64,000 bases of DNA, taken from positions 73,977-137,976 of the forward strand of contig CAJTTI010000008.1 in the NCBI GenBank assembly GCA_910579225.1, written 5' to 3'. The translations under genes and the position numbers were made by a program. Under the pieces are notes generated by a model. It made no database searches, had not been told where the DNA came from, and was given only the letters and a program-made list of their open reading frames with translations. Positions 42,001 through 50,740 of the stretch are shown here, one piece after another (position 1 is the stretch's first letter; the number at the start of each line of letters is the position of its first letter). Source of the stretch: an uncultured Lachnospiraceae bacterium. Lineage in GTDB: Bacteria; Bacillota; Clostridia; Lachnospirales; Lachnospiraceae.

Positions 42001-44025
42001 GAACAAATATTCTGCTTTCCGGGTATCTATCTGTATCTCCGGAATCTTCCATTGCTTTTTCGGATTATACAACCCGTACCCCGGAGTATGTAAGATGCCC
42101 CGCGCTTCCTGGCTGTCCCCGATCAGCTCCGACAGCATCAGTTTTTCCTTCTCTGTAGGACTGTCATGTGCTTTCAGCGCAGGAACCACCAGCCGATATT
42201 CCTTCGGCGCCTTCTCCTTCAGATACAACGCCAGTTCCAGAGCCCCCATATGGCTCTCCTCGGAACGTTCCTTCAGAAGCCTTCCGATGCATGCACTAAG
42301 CTCTGCAGGCTTCTGTTTTTTCAGAAGATCAAGTGTCTCTTTGCGGCTCTTTTTATACCGCATATGTTCTTCGACCTTTCTGTATTCCTCCTGTGTCAGG
42401 TCCAGACGGCCCACAAGTCTGTATGCCACTTCTCTCGTATTGGTTTCCGGATTGTGCAGAAGGTCAAACAGCAGATTCCTCCTGACTGCCGTCTTCGGGC
42501 GCCAGAGAAGCAGCCGTACCGCCAGATGTCTCCCGCTTCCAATCAGCGGAATCCCTCCGGCTGCCTCATCCAGAAGTTCTTCTTCCTGAAGCACCCAGGC
42601 CAGCAAACACATGGATGCAGCAATTTCAGACTGCCCAAGCTTCACCCGGTATCCCGATGGCAGCATACATGGATGCAGATCCACTCCTTTCTTCGGGATT
42701 CTCTCAAGCATTTCTTTTAAAATCCCGTATGAATGCACTGCCTCTTCCCTGGTAAGTCCCATCTTTTCTGCTGTGATCTGCTTCGGAGCCACCCCTTTAT
42801 CATAAGAAGAAGAGTACCCGTATCGGTAACATCCGGAACTGCTGTAGTCCATCAGGCCGCCCATAAGATCACAGGCATTCCCCAGAACATAAGGAAGATA
42901 GCAGGCGGCCAACTCCAGATCTCCCGGATATGCAAACCAGATCTTCTTTGCCGCTTTCTGCTGAAGCCCGCGACTCTGGAAAAATCCCACATAGTAGGAC
43001 GCAATCATCATCTGATTTTTCGTGCCCTCCTCTGCAAGCCTTTGGACCGCATGCACCGCTTCCTCTGCGTCATAAAATCCCTTTGCCCACAACGCACAAC
43101 AGATGGCAATTGAATCTTCCGTTCCAAGCTGCTCTTCACAAAATACAGGATCCCGCAGACACTGTCCCATCATTCGCATCAGCTTATCCGCAATCCGCTC
43201 CACGCTCTCAGATTCATAAATGCCAATCCAAGTGCTGACCGCCCGCGTCACGGCGGAATACCGGATCAGATTCTGCTCCTCGATCACCCGGAATAAATAT
43301 AAAAACGCCTCTGCCCGCCCCGCATCCATCGTTTCGCAGACTGCCTGGCGCGCGCCCTCCTGAAGTCCTGCTGCTGCCAGAAAATCTCCCAGAACCCGGT
43401 ACAGGCCTTCGTCCCGACTCATAACAATGCCGCGAATCAGCTCATAAGAAATCATAAGCGTATTCCGCTCTCCAAGCAGAATCTCTTTCACGGCCTCTGC
43501 TGTCTTTTTATTTCCCCGGTCAATCTGAGCCGCCAGGATTCCTCCGTAGTGCCAGTTTCCATCCCTTGCGTCTCTGCTAATCTCCTCAGGAACCCTGCCA
43601 AGAAGCACTTCCGACAGATCCCGGTCATAAAATTTCAGTCTTGCATAAGCCCACAGAAGCCGTACCCCCTCATCCACAAAAGGCGTATAACTCCCGCTCC
43701 GAAGACTCCTCCGATAAATCCCCCTGGTCATCTGGAACTGGTTCATCTCATCCAGCTCATAATAAAAATCTTCCTGAAGCTCCTCTGCCACGCAGAGATT
43801 CACCAGTCTGGAAAGATGTTGTCGATAGACCTCGCTGGGCTTTCTGGCATCCCTCATCACCAGAAGGCTCAGGATCCAATTGTGCGCCTCCTGGCCGACA
43901 CCGGTGCAGAGAGCTCCGCTTCGGTCCAGGGACGGAAGAAGTCTGCGTTCCGTCGCAGACAGTCCGGATGAGGCTTTATGAATCTGTTCTACAAACTGCT
44001 GCATAAAGTTTTGTTTCTCTGCCAT
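39046..44025 (-). CDS. Giant DUF4132 protein inside the cobalamin operon
   Basis: A 1659-residue soluble, mostly helical protein of the DUF4132 family (relative of E. coli YehI, once called MolR). It has no signal or membrane segments. The carboxyl region (about 1420-1659) with TRVRRWVVDYE-like and AYVGGVDPEASHSTVEMRR, then VHLGSGVVHQVGNAML, is the most conserved part of the family. It lies between cobD and cbiP in the same direction, starting 13 bases after the cobD stop with GAGGGTG, so it is clearly in the operon. Its function is not known. The location suggests a role tied to cobalamin or cobalt handling, but that is inference. Confidence 0.85.
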   Translation of the reverse strand: MAEKQNFMQQFVEQIHKASSGLSATERRLLPSLDRSGALCTGVGQEAHNWILSLLVMRDARKPSEVYRQHLSRLVNLCVAEELQEDFYYELDEMNQFQMTRGIYRRSLRSGSYTPFVDEGVRLLWAYARLKFYDRDLSEVLLGRVPEEISRDARDGNWHYGGILAAQIDRGNKKTAEAVKEILLGERNTLMISYELIRGIVMSRDEGLYRVLGDFLAAAGLQEGARQAVCETMDAGRAEAFLYLFRVIEEQNLIRYSAVTRAVSTWIGIYESESVERIADKLMRMMGQCLRDPVFCEEQLGTEDSIAICCALWAKGFYDAEEAVHAVQRLAEEGTKNQMMIASYYVGFFQSRGLQQKAAKKIWFAYPGDLELAACYLPYVLGNACDLMGGLMDYSSSGCYRYGYSSSYDKGVAPKQITAEKMGLTREEAVHSYGILKEMLERIPKKGVDLHPCMLPSGYRVKLGQSEIAASMCLLAWVLQEEELLDEAAGGIPLIGSGRHLAVRLLLWRPKTAVRRNLLFDLLHNPETNTREVAYRLVGRLDLTQEEYRKVEEHMRYKKSRKETLDLLKKQKPAELSACIGRLLKERSEESHMGALELALYLKEKAPKEYRLVVPALKAHDSPTEKEKLMLSELIGDSQEARGILHTPGYGLYNPKKQWKIPEIQIDTRKAEYLFEYGEEDCIQVLKRLSERIEANKEREYQDYYGEKQILGNNLFWNSYVMDYERDFPFRELWEDFYKEEIRTPGMLLEVYLYQDCLEKRQRYMDERKLYQKVFGRLPYKKLSETWEYQEQTKRIIDALFRKYVPKELKGQWGLVGFAKLYETQKSILRSYMEYFPIFCKLDQWLSCVGEKEWESAFALRFLGGKNVEACVQAYIRGIWDKELLYKAFFTHWSLEDLVCAVSMAELHGGVPRWNIRERAVYAFFGRDRVPVKGGWFRPDLLSSDSPERKAAHELYEELTEMILKVELKRGEQETPFSGCIEQIQVLYGVERLVRILTALGKEPLKRTYGYYSYGKDRHSVLCRLLQICHPGDKEGAEDLRHALKGSGITRKRLVEVAMYARQWIPLVGEYLELPGFQSGCYYFMAHTSEGLEDTLMSVLAKYTPLGREELYDGAFDVQWFHEAYNALGEKDFKLLYDAAKYSAAGSLHARARKYADAALGSKTFEELVQAIDEKRNKDLLMSLGLLPLSDIQEEREEQLLKRYQYIQKFKKESSQFGAQRRSSERRAVEMALKNLSINAGFSDVMRLILRMESRLTEQYDDCLVWQTVEDVCLRVAVDEDGRSSLQCRKDGKILKSVPAKYKKYEQVIRCKEACKKLREQYQRTRQMMEQAMEDGTLFEVWELWKLMAHPVVCPMISSLVYTGAECSGKTGFLCESGLRDWNGDVRPLAPREQVRVAHPWDFYVEGHWQEYQKILFAEQIRQPFKQVFRELYVKLPEELEKEESRLFAGYQIQPRKTIATLRGRRWVVDYECGLQKVCYKENMIAVICVLADWYSPGDVEAPVLESVEFYDRKGFCRKRISEIPERLYSEVMRDVDLAVSTAYVGGVDPEASHSTVEMRRRIIKGNLELFQVKNVRLQGNHALIDGTLGQYTVHLGSGVVHQVGNAMLYVLPVHSQHRGKIFLPFVDEDPKTAEILSKILMFAEDRKIKDPSVLAQIR

Positions 44026-44037
44026 ATTCCCACCCTC

Positions 44038-45099
44038 TCACAATACCTCTCTGACCGCCTCTGCAAGTCTTACGTTTGCTTCATGATCTTTTACCGCAAC
44101 CCGGTAACAACTCCCGTCAAGCCCTCTGTAATTTTCACAGCGCCGAATCAGGATTCCCAAAGGCAGAAGGCGTTCATACAAATCCAATATTCCAGGCGCG
44201 CGGAAAAACAGATAATCCGCCTGCCCTTCCCACACCCGCATGCCTGCTATCTCCAGCTCTCTTTTCAAATATGCCCGTTCTTCTCTTACCAGAGAAACCG
44301 CACGCTTCTTGTATTCCTTCTCCCCAAGTGCTGCAATCCCGGCTTCTGATGCAAGGACACTGACGCCCCAGCACTGTCCTGCCCGTTCCATGCGCTCCAG
44401 AAGTTCCCGGTTCCCGCTGATGCCGTACCCCAGACGGAGCCCCGGCATGGCATACATTTTTGTAAATGATTTCAAAATAAACAGATATGGGGTTTCTTTT
44501 ATATACGAAACCAGTGACCGCTCCTCCTGTCCGGTAAAATCCAGAAAGCACTCATCTGCCACTAAAAGGATCCCCATCCGGGCCGCCTTTTGGAGAATCT
44601 GCAAAAGCAGATCCTGCTGAACCAAAAGTCCCGTGGGATTATTGGGATTGCATAAAAACATCACATCCACTGACGCGTCCATCTGTTCCAGAATGTCATA
44701 TCGAACCTCCAGATCCTGCTCCATAAAATAGAAAAGGCATCTGGTATCTGTCTGTCTCAGCGCTTCTTCATATTCTGCAAATGTAGGTGCAGTCAGAAGC
44801 GCGCAGCCCGGACGCAGAGCGTAGACCAGACGATAGATCAGATCTGCCCCGCCGTTTCCACAGATAAATGTCTCGGGCGGCAACCCGTACTCATCTGCCA
44901 GAGCCGCTCTGAGTTTCCGACAGAAAGGGTCCGGATAATGCACCGCCTGATCCATCGCTGCCACCGCCGCCGCACGCACCCGCTCCGGAATCCCAAGGGG
45001 ATTGATGTTTGCAGAAAAGTCCAGAAATCGTTCTGAACATATATTCTTTATATTTTGTATCTCATCATTATAAATATTTCCACCATGTAATGCTCTCAT
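44038..45099 (-). CDS. cobD: Threonine-phosphate decarboxylase (CobD)
   Basis: CobD is a PLP enzyme that makes aminopropanol phosphate from threonine phosphate for the lower linker. It is a class I/II aminotransferase fold: HGGNIY at the amino end, NPNNPTG near 150-156, Lys214 (SFTKMYAMPGLRLGY) as PLP lysine and a conserved Arg in PGLR. Length (353) is standard. The start overlaps the HemC-SumT-HemD stop as ATGA. Confidence 0.92.
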   Translation of the reverse strand: MRALHGGNIYNDEIQNIKNICSERFLDFSANINPLGIPERVRAAAVAAMDQAVHYPDPFCRKLRAALADEYGLPPETFICGNGGADLIYRLVYALRPGCALLTAPTFAEYEEALRQTDTRCLFYFMEQDLEVRYDILEQMDASVDVMFLCNPNNPTGLLVQQDLLLQILQKAARMGILLVADECFLDFTGQEERSLVSYIKETPYLFILKSFTKMYAMPGLRLGYGISGNRELLERMERAGQCWGVSVLASEAGIAALGEKEYKKRAVSLVREERAYLKRELEIAGMRVWEGQADYLFFRAPGILDLYERLLPLGILIRRCENYRGLDGSCYRVAVKDHEANVRLAEAVREVL

Positions 45100-47522
45100 A
45101 TGCTGTTTTTTCGCACACTGTAAAGCTCTGTCTCCTTGTCCTGCAGAGCCTCATACAGCAGCGCATCCCTCATACCTTCTGACGTATACTCCACTGCTGA
45201 ACGGCAGACCGAAAGCCCAGTCTCCCTGGCTGCCTTCTCTGTCACCGGTCCGATACAGATCACTTTCGCCGCGAAGTCTCTGGATTCTGTCATGGAGGCA
45301 AATGCCTTCACTGCGGATGCGCTGGCAAAGGTCATATAATCCACTTCCGGAAGGATCCGCTCCAGTTCCTCTTTTCTGCGCAGATCCCGCACTGTATGAT
45401 AGACTGCCAGTGCTTCATACAGAATCCCGGCCGCTTCCAGCGCACGATTCAGCTCCTGAGACGCCTCTTCTGCACGGAGCAGAAGCACCCGGTCTTCTTT
45501 CGTAAGCGTCGGAACCCACTCTGCCGACAGGTCCTGGCTGCTGTATCTGGACGGTACAAAATCCGCCCGGATTCCCCTTGCCGCCAGTGCTTTTTTCGTG
45601 CCCTCTCCGATCACGGCAAAGCGAAGCGCAGACAGACTTCGGATGTCCGTTCCGGATTCCATCAGACAGTCAAAGAAAAGGTCCACCCCGTTACTGCTGG
45701 TAAATACCGCCCAGGTATATTCCGAAAGTCTGTCCACTGCCCGTTTCAGTTCCTCTGCAGCCACCGGCTCCGTACGAATCAGACTGAAGGAAATGACTTC
45801 CGCCCCCTCTGCTTCCAGGATTCGGCGCTGATTGTCTGCCATCTTCCTCGTTCCCGTCACGAGCACCCGCTTTCCAAAGAGCGGGCCCCGACCATACCAC
45901 TGCAGTTCTTCCTGCAGAGAGACTACTTTTCCCACCACCGTAACAGCCGGCGTCCGAATGCCCACTCGGTCTGCTTCCTCTGCAATGGTCTGAAGAGTCC
46001 CCACTGCCGTCTTCTGCCGGCTTGTGGTTCCTTCCTGAATCACTGCTGCAGGCGTTTCCGGATCTTTTCCATGAGCGATAAGGCTGGTCACAATATTTGG
46101 AAGATTTTTCAGGCCCATCAGAAAGACCAGTGTTCCTTCCTCCCTGGCCAGCGTCTCATAATCCAGCACATTCTCGGTCTTGTGACTGCCTTCATGACCG
46201 GTAATCACGTGAAAAGAAGACGCATACTCCCGATGTGTCACAGGGATCCCCGCATAGGCCGGCGCCCCATAACAGGAAGACACCCCCGGCACAATCTCAT
46301 ATGCAATGCCTGCCTTCCCCAGTTCCTGTGCTTCCTCTCCTCCTCTGCCGAAGATAAACGGATCCCCGCCTTTCAGGCGAACCACCTGTTTTCCTTCTCT
46401 GGCCTTTTGGATCAGAAGCGCATTGGTCTCTCCCTGCTTCAGATAATGGTTCGATGCCCGTTTTCCGGCATAGCAAAGCTCCGCATCTGGTCCTGCTTCA
46501 TTAAGCAAAGCGTCCGTTGCAAGGCTGTCATAGACAATTACATCCGCCTCCCGGATACAGGTCAGACATTTTTCCGTCACCAGAGCCGGATCCCCGGGAC
46601 CGGCACCCACAAGCCATACTTTTCCCTGGCAGATTCCGTCTGCCAGTTCGCGTCCCAGTTCTTCTGCCTGGCAGAGAGAAAGACCTGTCTGCCGCTCTCC
46701 GGATAATCTTTTCATATGTCTTCCGTCCGGCGCAAACATGACTTTCATATGCAGGGTCTCTCCGTCCAGCGTCGACCATGCCGCCGCCGGCGCATTGCAG
46801 CTTCCGCCGATTGCCGACAGATACGCACGTTCCGCATACAAACATACCGCCGCTTCCGAATCATGAATCGCCTGGAGCACCTCCGACAGATGCCCCTTCC
46901 GGCTCTCTACTGCCAGAATCGCCTGTCCCGCTGCCGGCAGACACACAGAAGGATCCAGGTATTCATAATGATATTCCACCTCGTCCAGAAGTTTCAGACG
47001 CTCCAGCCCTGCTGCTGCCAGCACAATGGCGTCAAACTGCCCTTCTGAGAGCTTTCGAAGTCTGGTCTGTACATTCCCCCGGTTCATCTGAATCCGGACC
47101 AGCGGATTAATCTTCCGGATCTGAAGTTCCCGGCGAAGACTGCTGGTGCCAACTACACTCCCCGGCTTCAGATTCCGAAGAAGCGTTCCGTCACAGGTAA
47201 CGATCACGTCTTCCGGCCTTCCCCTTTTCAGAACTGCGCTGATTCCAAGCCCTTCCGGAAATACCATGGGCATATCTTTCGCACTGTGTACAGCCAGATC
47301 AATCTCCCCGTCAAGCAACGCCTCTTCCAATTCCCTGGTAAATACTCCTTTTCCGCCAAAGGAAGTCAAAGAACGATCCAGAAGTTCATCCCCTTTCGTG
47401 GATATGGGTACAAGCTCCACCCGGACATCCGGAAACGCCGCTTCTATCTTTTCCTTGACCATATTGGTCTGAACCAGAGCAAGCCTGCTCTTCCTGGTCC
47501 CGATCCGAATCACTTTCTGCAT
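45096..47522 (-). CDS. hemC-cobA-hemD: HemC-SumT-HemD triple fusion
   Basis: One 808-residue protein for three consecutive tetrapyrrole steps. Residues 1-300 are hydroxymethylbilane synthase (HemC; IGTRKSRLAL, with the dipyrromethane Cys242 in GGSCNAP). Residues 303-545 are uroporphyrinogen-III C-methyltransferase (SumT/CobA; VGAGPGDP near 305, RLKGGDPFIFGRGGEE). Residues 548-790 are uroporphyrinogen-III synthase (HemD; SSNGVDLFF). SumT-HemD fusions are common in clostridia; with HemC in addition the protein takes porphobilinogen to precorrin-2. The start is ATG at 47522 with GGGAGG four bases before, not the GTG four codons upstream. Confidence 0.94.
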   Translation of the reverse strand: MQKVIRIGTRKSRLALVQTNMVKEKIEAAFPDVRVELVPISTKGDELLDRSLTSFGGKGVFTRELEEALLDGEIDLAVHSAKDMPMVFPEGLGISAVLKRGRPEDVIVTCDGTLLRNLKPGSVVGTSSLRRELQIRKINPLVRIQMNRGNVQTRLRKLSEGQFDAIVLAAAGLERLKLLDEVEYHYEYLDPSVCLPAAGQAILAVESRKGHLSEVLQAIHDSEAAVCLYAERAYLSAIGGSCNAPAAAWSTLDGETLHMKVMFAPDGRHMKRLSGERQTGLSLCQAEELGRELADGICQGKVWLVGAGPGDPALVTEKCLTCIREADVIVYDSLATDALLNEAGPDAELCYAGKRASNHYLKQGETNALLIQKAREGKQVVRLKGGDPFIFGRGGEEAQELGKAGIAYEIVPGVSSCYGAPAYAGIPVTHREYASSFHVITGHEGSHKTENVLDYETLAREEGTLVFLMGLKNLPNIVTSLIAHGKDPETPAAVIQEGTTSRQKTAVGTLQTIAEEADRVGIRTPAVTVVGKVVSLQEELQWYGRGPLFGKRVLVTGTRKMADNQRRILEAEGAEVISFSLIRTEPVAAEELKRAVDRLSEYTWAVFTSSNGVDLFFDCLMESGTDIRSLSALRFAVIGEGTKKALAARGIRADFVPSRYSSQDLSAEWVPTLTKEDRVLLLRAEEASQELNRALEAAGILYEALAVYHTVRDLRRKEELERILPEVDYMTFASASAVKAFASMTESRDFAAKVICIGPVTEKAARETGLSVCRSAVEYTSEGMRDALLYEALQDKETELYSVRKNSI

Positions 47523-47570
47523 ACTGCCTCCCACATGTTGTTTTTACATAGTCTGCCGCTTCTGTTCCGC

Positions 47571-48302
47571 CTACAGCGCATATCCTCTGGGCGTGATCAT
47601 CCGCCCGTTTTTCTCATAAGTTTGAGAATTGCCAATAATCACCACACTGAACATATCAATCTCCGCATCCTTCAGTTCCCCCAGTGTGGTAATACAAGAA
47701 CTCTCATCTTTCCTGCCCGCATTTCTCACAATCCCCACCGGTGTCCGGGCATCCCGGTACCGCATCAAAATATCTGCCGCCTGCTCCACATATCCGGTTC
47801 TCTTCTTACTTTTCGGATTATAAAGACAGACGATTAGATCTCCCTGTCCGGCGCAGTCCACACGTTTCATAATCAGATCAAGAGGCGTCATCAGATCACT
47901 TAAACTGATCACTGCAAAATCGTGCATCAAAGGCGCCCCCAGTACGGAAGCCGCCGCACTTGCCGCCGTTACCCCCGGTACAGTCTCAATCTCAATCTTT
48001 GCCTGCTTCTCTTCCGCCACCTGATAGATGATACCCGCCATTCCATAGATACCGCTGTCTCCACTGGATACCATGGCCACAACCTGATCTTTCTGAGCCT
48101 CTTCCACTGCCATCTCACAGCGCCTGACCTCTTGCATCATCGGTGTGGCAATATATTGTTTATCTGGAAAATACTCTTTTAAAATATTGACATAGGTGGT
48201 ATAACCGGTTACCACATCCGCTTTCTCAATGACATCAATCGCCTTTGATGTCATATGCTCATATCCTCCCGGGCCAAAACCCACAACATATAACTTTCCC
48301 AT
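47571..48302 (-). CDS. cbiH: Cobalt-precorrin-3B C17-methyltransferase
   Basis: CbiH methylates C17 and contracts the ring in the anaerobic path. It is a tetrapyrrole methylase fold: LYVVGFGPGGYEHMT at the amino end, MVSSGDSGIYGMAG near the middle, LYNPKSKKR in the second half. Length (243) is normal. The ATG at 48302 has AGGAG eight bases upstream, and lies just after the hemA stop. Confidence 0.93.
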   Translation of the reverse strand: MGKLYVVGFGPGGYEHMTSKAIDVIEKADVVTGYTTYVNILKEYFPDKQYIATPMMQEVRRCEMAVEEAQKDQVVAMVSSGDSGIYGMAGIIYQVAEEKQAKIEIETVPGVTAASAAASVLGAPLMHDFAVISLSDLMTPLDLIMKRVDCAGQGDLIVCLYNPKSKKRTGYVEQAADILMRYRDARTPVGIVRNAGRKDESSCITTLGELKDAEIDMFSVVIIGNSQTYEKNGRMITPRGYAL

Positions 48303-48316
48303 GATTTTTCTCCTAG

Positions 48317-49495
48317 TCAATCTGTTTTCATATGTTCAAAAAATGCTTTCAGGTCTTCCGGATTGGAATGATCCCGAATCTTGTAAAACATTTTGTCAAT
48401 TGCCTTTTCAAGTCCTTTGCGTTCTGCTTCCTGAAGTATCCAGGCTTTCATCCTGGCAATCTGAGGAAGCGCCTGCTGAAACACCATCCAGCGCTCAAAA
48501 TCCAGACGGCATTCCTCCAGTATCTGATCTGCCGCCAGGACTTCATGCTGCTTTTTCTCATTATTTGCCCTTGCCAGTTCCTGAAAATCATCCATATCAT
48601 AACGTCTCATCCCGGGAAGCCACTCCGTCTTCTCCTCTATATCAATGGGAACCGCCAGATCCACCAGAACTCTTGTTCTGGGAGTTTTCAGGCTTTTGGC
48701 CAGTTTTTCATAAGTCAGCGTATAATGAGGGCTGCTGGTGGCGCTGATTACTACATCCATTTCATCCACCAGCCCATAGCGGTCTTCATATTCCATGATC
48801 TGATAGGTAACTTTATGGTGCTGGTCTTCCCTGGCCTGCCGCATATTTCTGGATGTGATATACAGTTCTACACCTTCGATACACTGCAGATTTTTCAGCA
48901 CCACGCTTCCGATCTTGCCTGAAGCCCCAATCAGCATCACCTTCCTGCCATACAAAGTGCCCAGAACTTGTTCTGCAGCCTTAATCGCCATGGTTGCAGT
49001 AGAAACAGTAGTCCTGGACAGATCCGTCTCTGTCTTCACTTTCTTCGCTGCAGTCACCGCATAACGGAATAAGGTGTTCAGATAGACATCACAGGTGCCA
49101 ATCTTTCGCGCCTGCTCATGAGCCCGCTTCACCTGACCCAGGATCTGATCCTCCCCCATTACCATAGAATCCAGACCGGCAGCCACATGAAACAGGTGTT
49201 TTACCGCCCCAGGCCCGCTGTAGAACCGCACGTATTCTCCCATATTTTCTACTTCCGACGCTTCCGCAAACTCCAAAAGCAGATTCTGCATATCTGTAAA
49301 ATTACTTTCCCGACGTTCAGAATAGGTATATACTTCCGTCCGGTTGCAGGTGCTGATAATCACACACTCTAGTGCATATTCCCGCTCCAGCATCTGTCTC
49401 ATCAGATCCTCCTGCACACTCTCAGAAAACGCAAACAGTTCCCTGATGGCAAGGGGCGCATTCTGGTGACTGATACTGATCAGTGAAATTCCCAT
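48317..49495 (-). CDS. hemA: Glutamyl-tRNA reductase
   Basis: HemA reduces glutamyl-tRNA to glutamate-1-semialdehyde, the first step of tetrapyrrole synthesis. The catalytic Cys50 (STCNRTEVY) and NADPH loop (IGASGKIGS) are present, as is DLAVPIDIE near the carboxyl end. Length (392) is a little short of typical 410-430. The start shares one base with the cbiF stop (TGATG). Having hemA here puts precursor supply under the riboswitch. Confidence 0.94.
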   Translation of the reverse strand: MGISLISISHQNAPLAIRELFAFSESVQEDLMRQMLEREYALECVIISTCNRTEVYTYSERRESNFTDMQNLLLEFAEASEVENMGEYVRFYSGPGAVKHLFHVAAGLDSMVMGEDQILGQVKRAHEQARKIGTCDVYLNTLFRYAVTAAKKVKTETDLSRTTVSTATMAIKAAEQVLGTLYGRKVMLIGASGKIGSVVLKNLQCIEGVELYITSRNMRQAREDQHHKVTYQIMEYEDRYGLVDEMDVVISATSSPHYTLTYEKLAKSLKTPRTRVLVDLAVPIDIEEKTEWLPGMRRYDMDDFQELARANNEKKQHEVLAADQILEECRLDFERWMVFQQALPQIARMKAWILQEAERKGLEKAIDKMFYKIRDHSNPEDLKAFFEHMKTD

Positions 49496-50250
49496 CACTC
49501 CGTCACTCCTTTTCGGAATTCCGTTGTAAATGTCTTATCGTACAGTTTTGACAATTCATATTCGTCTCCCAGAAAATCTCCCACCACAGTCAGTGCTGTC
49601 TTGCGGATACCTGCTTCTTTCACACGCGCAGCAATATTGGTCAGATCCCCATACACGATCTTCTGATCTTCCCAGGTAGCTTTATACACCACCGCCACTG
49701 GCGTCTTTGGTCTGTATGCCTGTCTTAAAATCTCTGACATCTCCTCCAGCATCCCCACACTCAGGAAAATAATCATCGTGGCATTGTGCTGTGCCAGATC
49801 CAGAAGCTTCTCTTTCGGCGGCATAGGCGTACGTCCTTCCATACGCGTCAAAATCACCGTCTGACTTACTCCAGGAAGTGTATACTCTTTCTTCAGGACT
49901 GCCGCCGTGGCAAGAAAAGAGCTGACCCCGGGAATCACCTCATAGGCAATTCCCAGCTCATCCAGACGGTCCATCTGTTCTCTGTGGGCCCCATAGATAG
50001 CCGGATCCCCTGTATGTACCCGGGCCACTTTTAGTCCCTTTTCCTCTGCTGCTTTCATGACCTCCAGCACTTCATCCAGGTTCATGACAGCGCTGTTGTA
50101 GATCACCGCTCCTTCTTTTGCACCGGAAAGCACTTGCGGATTCACCAGAGATCCCGCATAGATGATCACATCTGCACTGTCAATGATTCGCTTTCCTTTA
50201 ATCGTCAGTAATTCCGGATCCCCAGGACCCGCTCCAATAAATGATACCAT
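49495..50250 (-). CDS. cbiF: Cobalt-precorrin-4 C11-methyltransferase
   Basis: CbiF methylates C11 of cobalt-precorrin-4. It has the tetrapyrrole methylase fold: FIGAGPGDPELLTIKG near residues 4-19, YAGSLVNPQ, RVHTGDPAIYGA near 96-107. The GDP-type pairs and length (251) fit CbiF/CobM rather than CbiL. It is the first recognisable enzyme gene after the riboswitch, with AAGGAGATAAG before the ATG. Confidence 0.94.
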   Translation of the reverse strand: MVSFIGAGPGDPELLTIKGKRIIDSADVIIYAGSLVNPQVLSGAKEGAVIYNSAVMNLDEVLEVMKAAEEKGLKVARVHTGDPAIYGAHREQMDRLDELGIAYEVIPGVSSFLATAAVLKKEYTLPGVSQTVILTRMEGRTPMPPKEKLLDLAQHNATMIIFLSVGMLEEMSEILRQAYRPKTPVAVVYKATWEDQKIVYGDLTNIAARVKEAGIRKTALTVVGDFLGDEYELSKLYDKTFTTEFRKGVTE

Positions 50251-50253
50251 CTC

Positions 50254-50532
50254 TTATCTCCTTGTATGAAACTCCGACGTCTGTATCTGCCGTCGGTTAC
50301 TTCCGAAAACACCCTGTTTTCCGCTCTGAAGTCCAATAATAAACATACATTCTACGCCCCTGGCTCCCTGTGCAACGGCCCCGCGCAGACATTGTTCATT
50401 TGCACCACAATACAACAAAAAGACCTGCACACATCTGCTGCAGGTCTCTGTACAATCTTCTTTTCTCCACTGACACGCAAGTATGCAGTGCGCCGTTTCT
50501 GCACCGAAGCTGTATCCAGGATCTGCTTTCAT
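50254..50532 (-). CDS. Possible small Cys-rich leader protein
   Basis: A 92-residue frame beginning MKADPGYSF, with six cysteines in the span AHCILACQWRKEDC to LLYCGANEQC. An AAGGGGAG site lies seven bases before the ATG, and the stop is 4 bases before cbiF's ATG. Against it, the frame runs through an intrinsic terminator hairpin at 50417-50447 in the riboswitch leader, and I recognise no family. It may be a real peptide, or only leader RNA with chance coding. Confidence 0.3.
   Translation of the reverse strand: MKADPGYSFGAETAHCILACQWRKEDCTETCSRCVQVFLLYCGANEQCLRGAVAQGARGVECMFIIGLQSGKQGVFGSNRRQIQTSEFHTRR
50417..50447 (-). terminator. Intrinsic terminator in the cobalamin leader
   Basis: On the minus strand AGACCTGCA (50439-50447) pairs with TGCAGGTCT (50421-50429), followed by a T-rich run. 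Its place between the riboswitch aptamer and cbiF is that of an attenuator: with B12 bound, the hairpin would form and stop transcription. Confidence 0.7.
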
Positions 50533-50547
50533 CGGAAGCTCCCCTTT

Positions 50548-50715
50548 ATCAGAAAGCAGGTTTCCTGACTTGCGGTTTTTTATTCTGCTTTGCGCTTTAT
50601 CTCGCCTTCTCACCTTTTAGCAATGGCATTTATCGATATCGCTTCCCGCTTACAGTGACCGGATCGCTCAGGATTCTCACCTGATTCCCTCTTCTGCTCC
50701 CTCGGAACAGCACTT
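50548..50715 (-). promoter_or_regulatory. Cobalamin riboswitch
   Basis: Reading on the minus strand, the aptamer has GGGAATCAGGTGAGAATCC, CGGTCACTGTAAGCGGG, then CATTGC and finally the B12-box AAGTCAGGAAACCTGC at about 50556-50571. These are the conserved pieces of the adenosylcobalamin aptamer in order. It lies in the leader of the long cobalamin operon; high B12 should switch that operon off, here with the terminator just downstream. Confidence 0.9.
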
Positions 50716-50740
50716 TCTGAATGATTTATGAACTGGGAAA

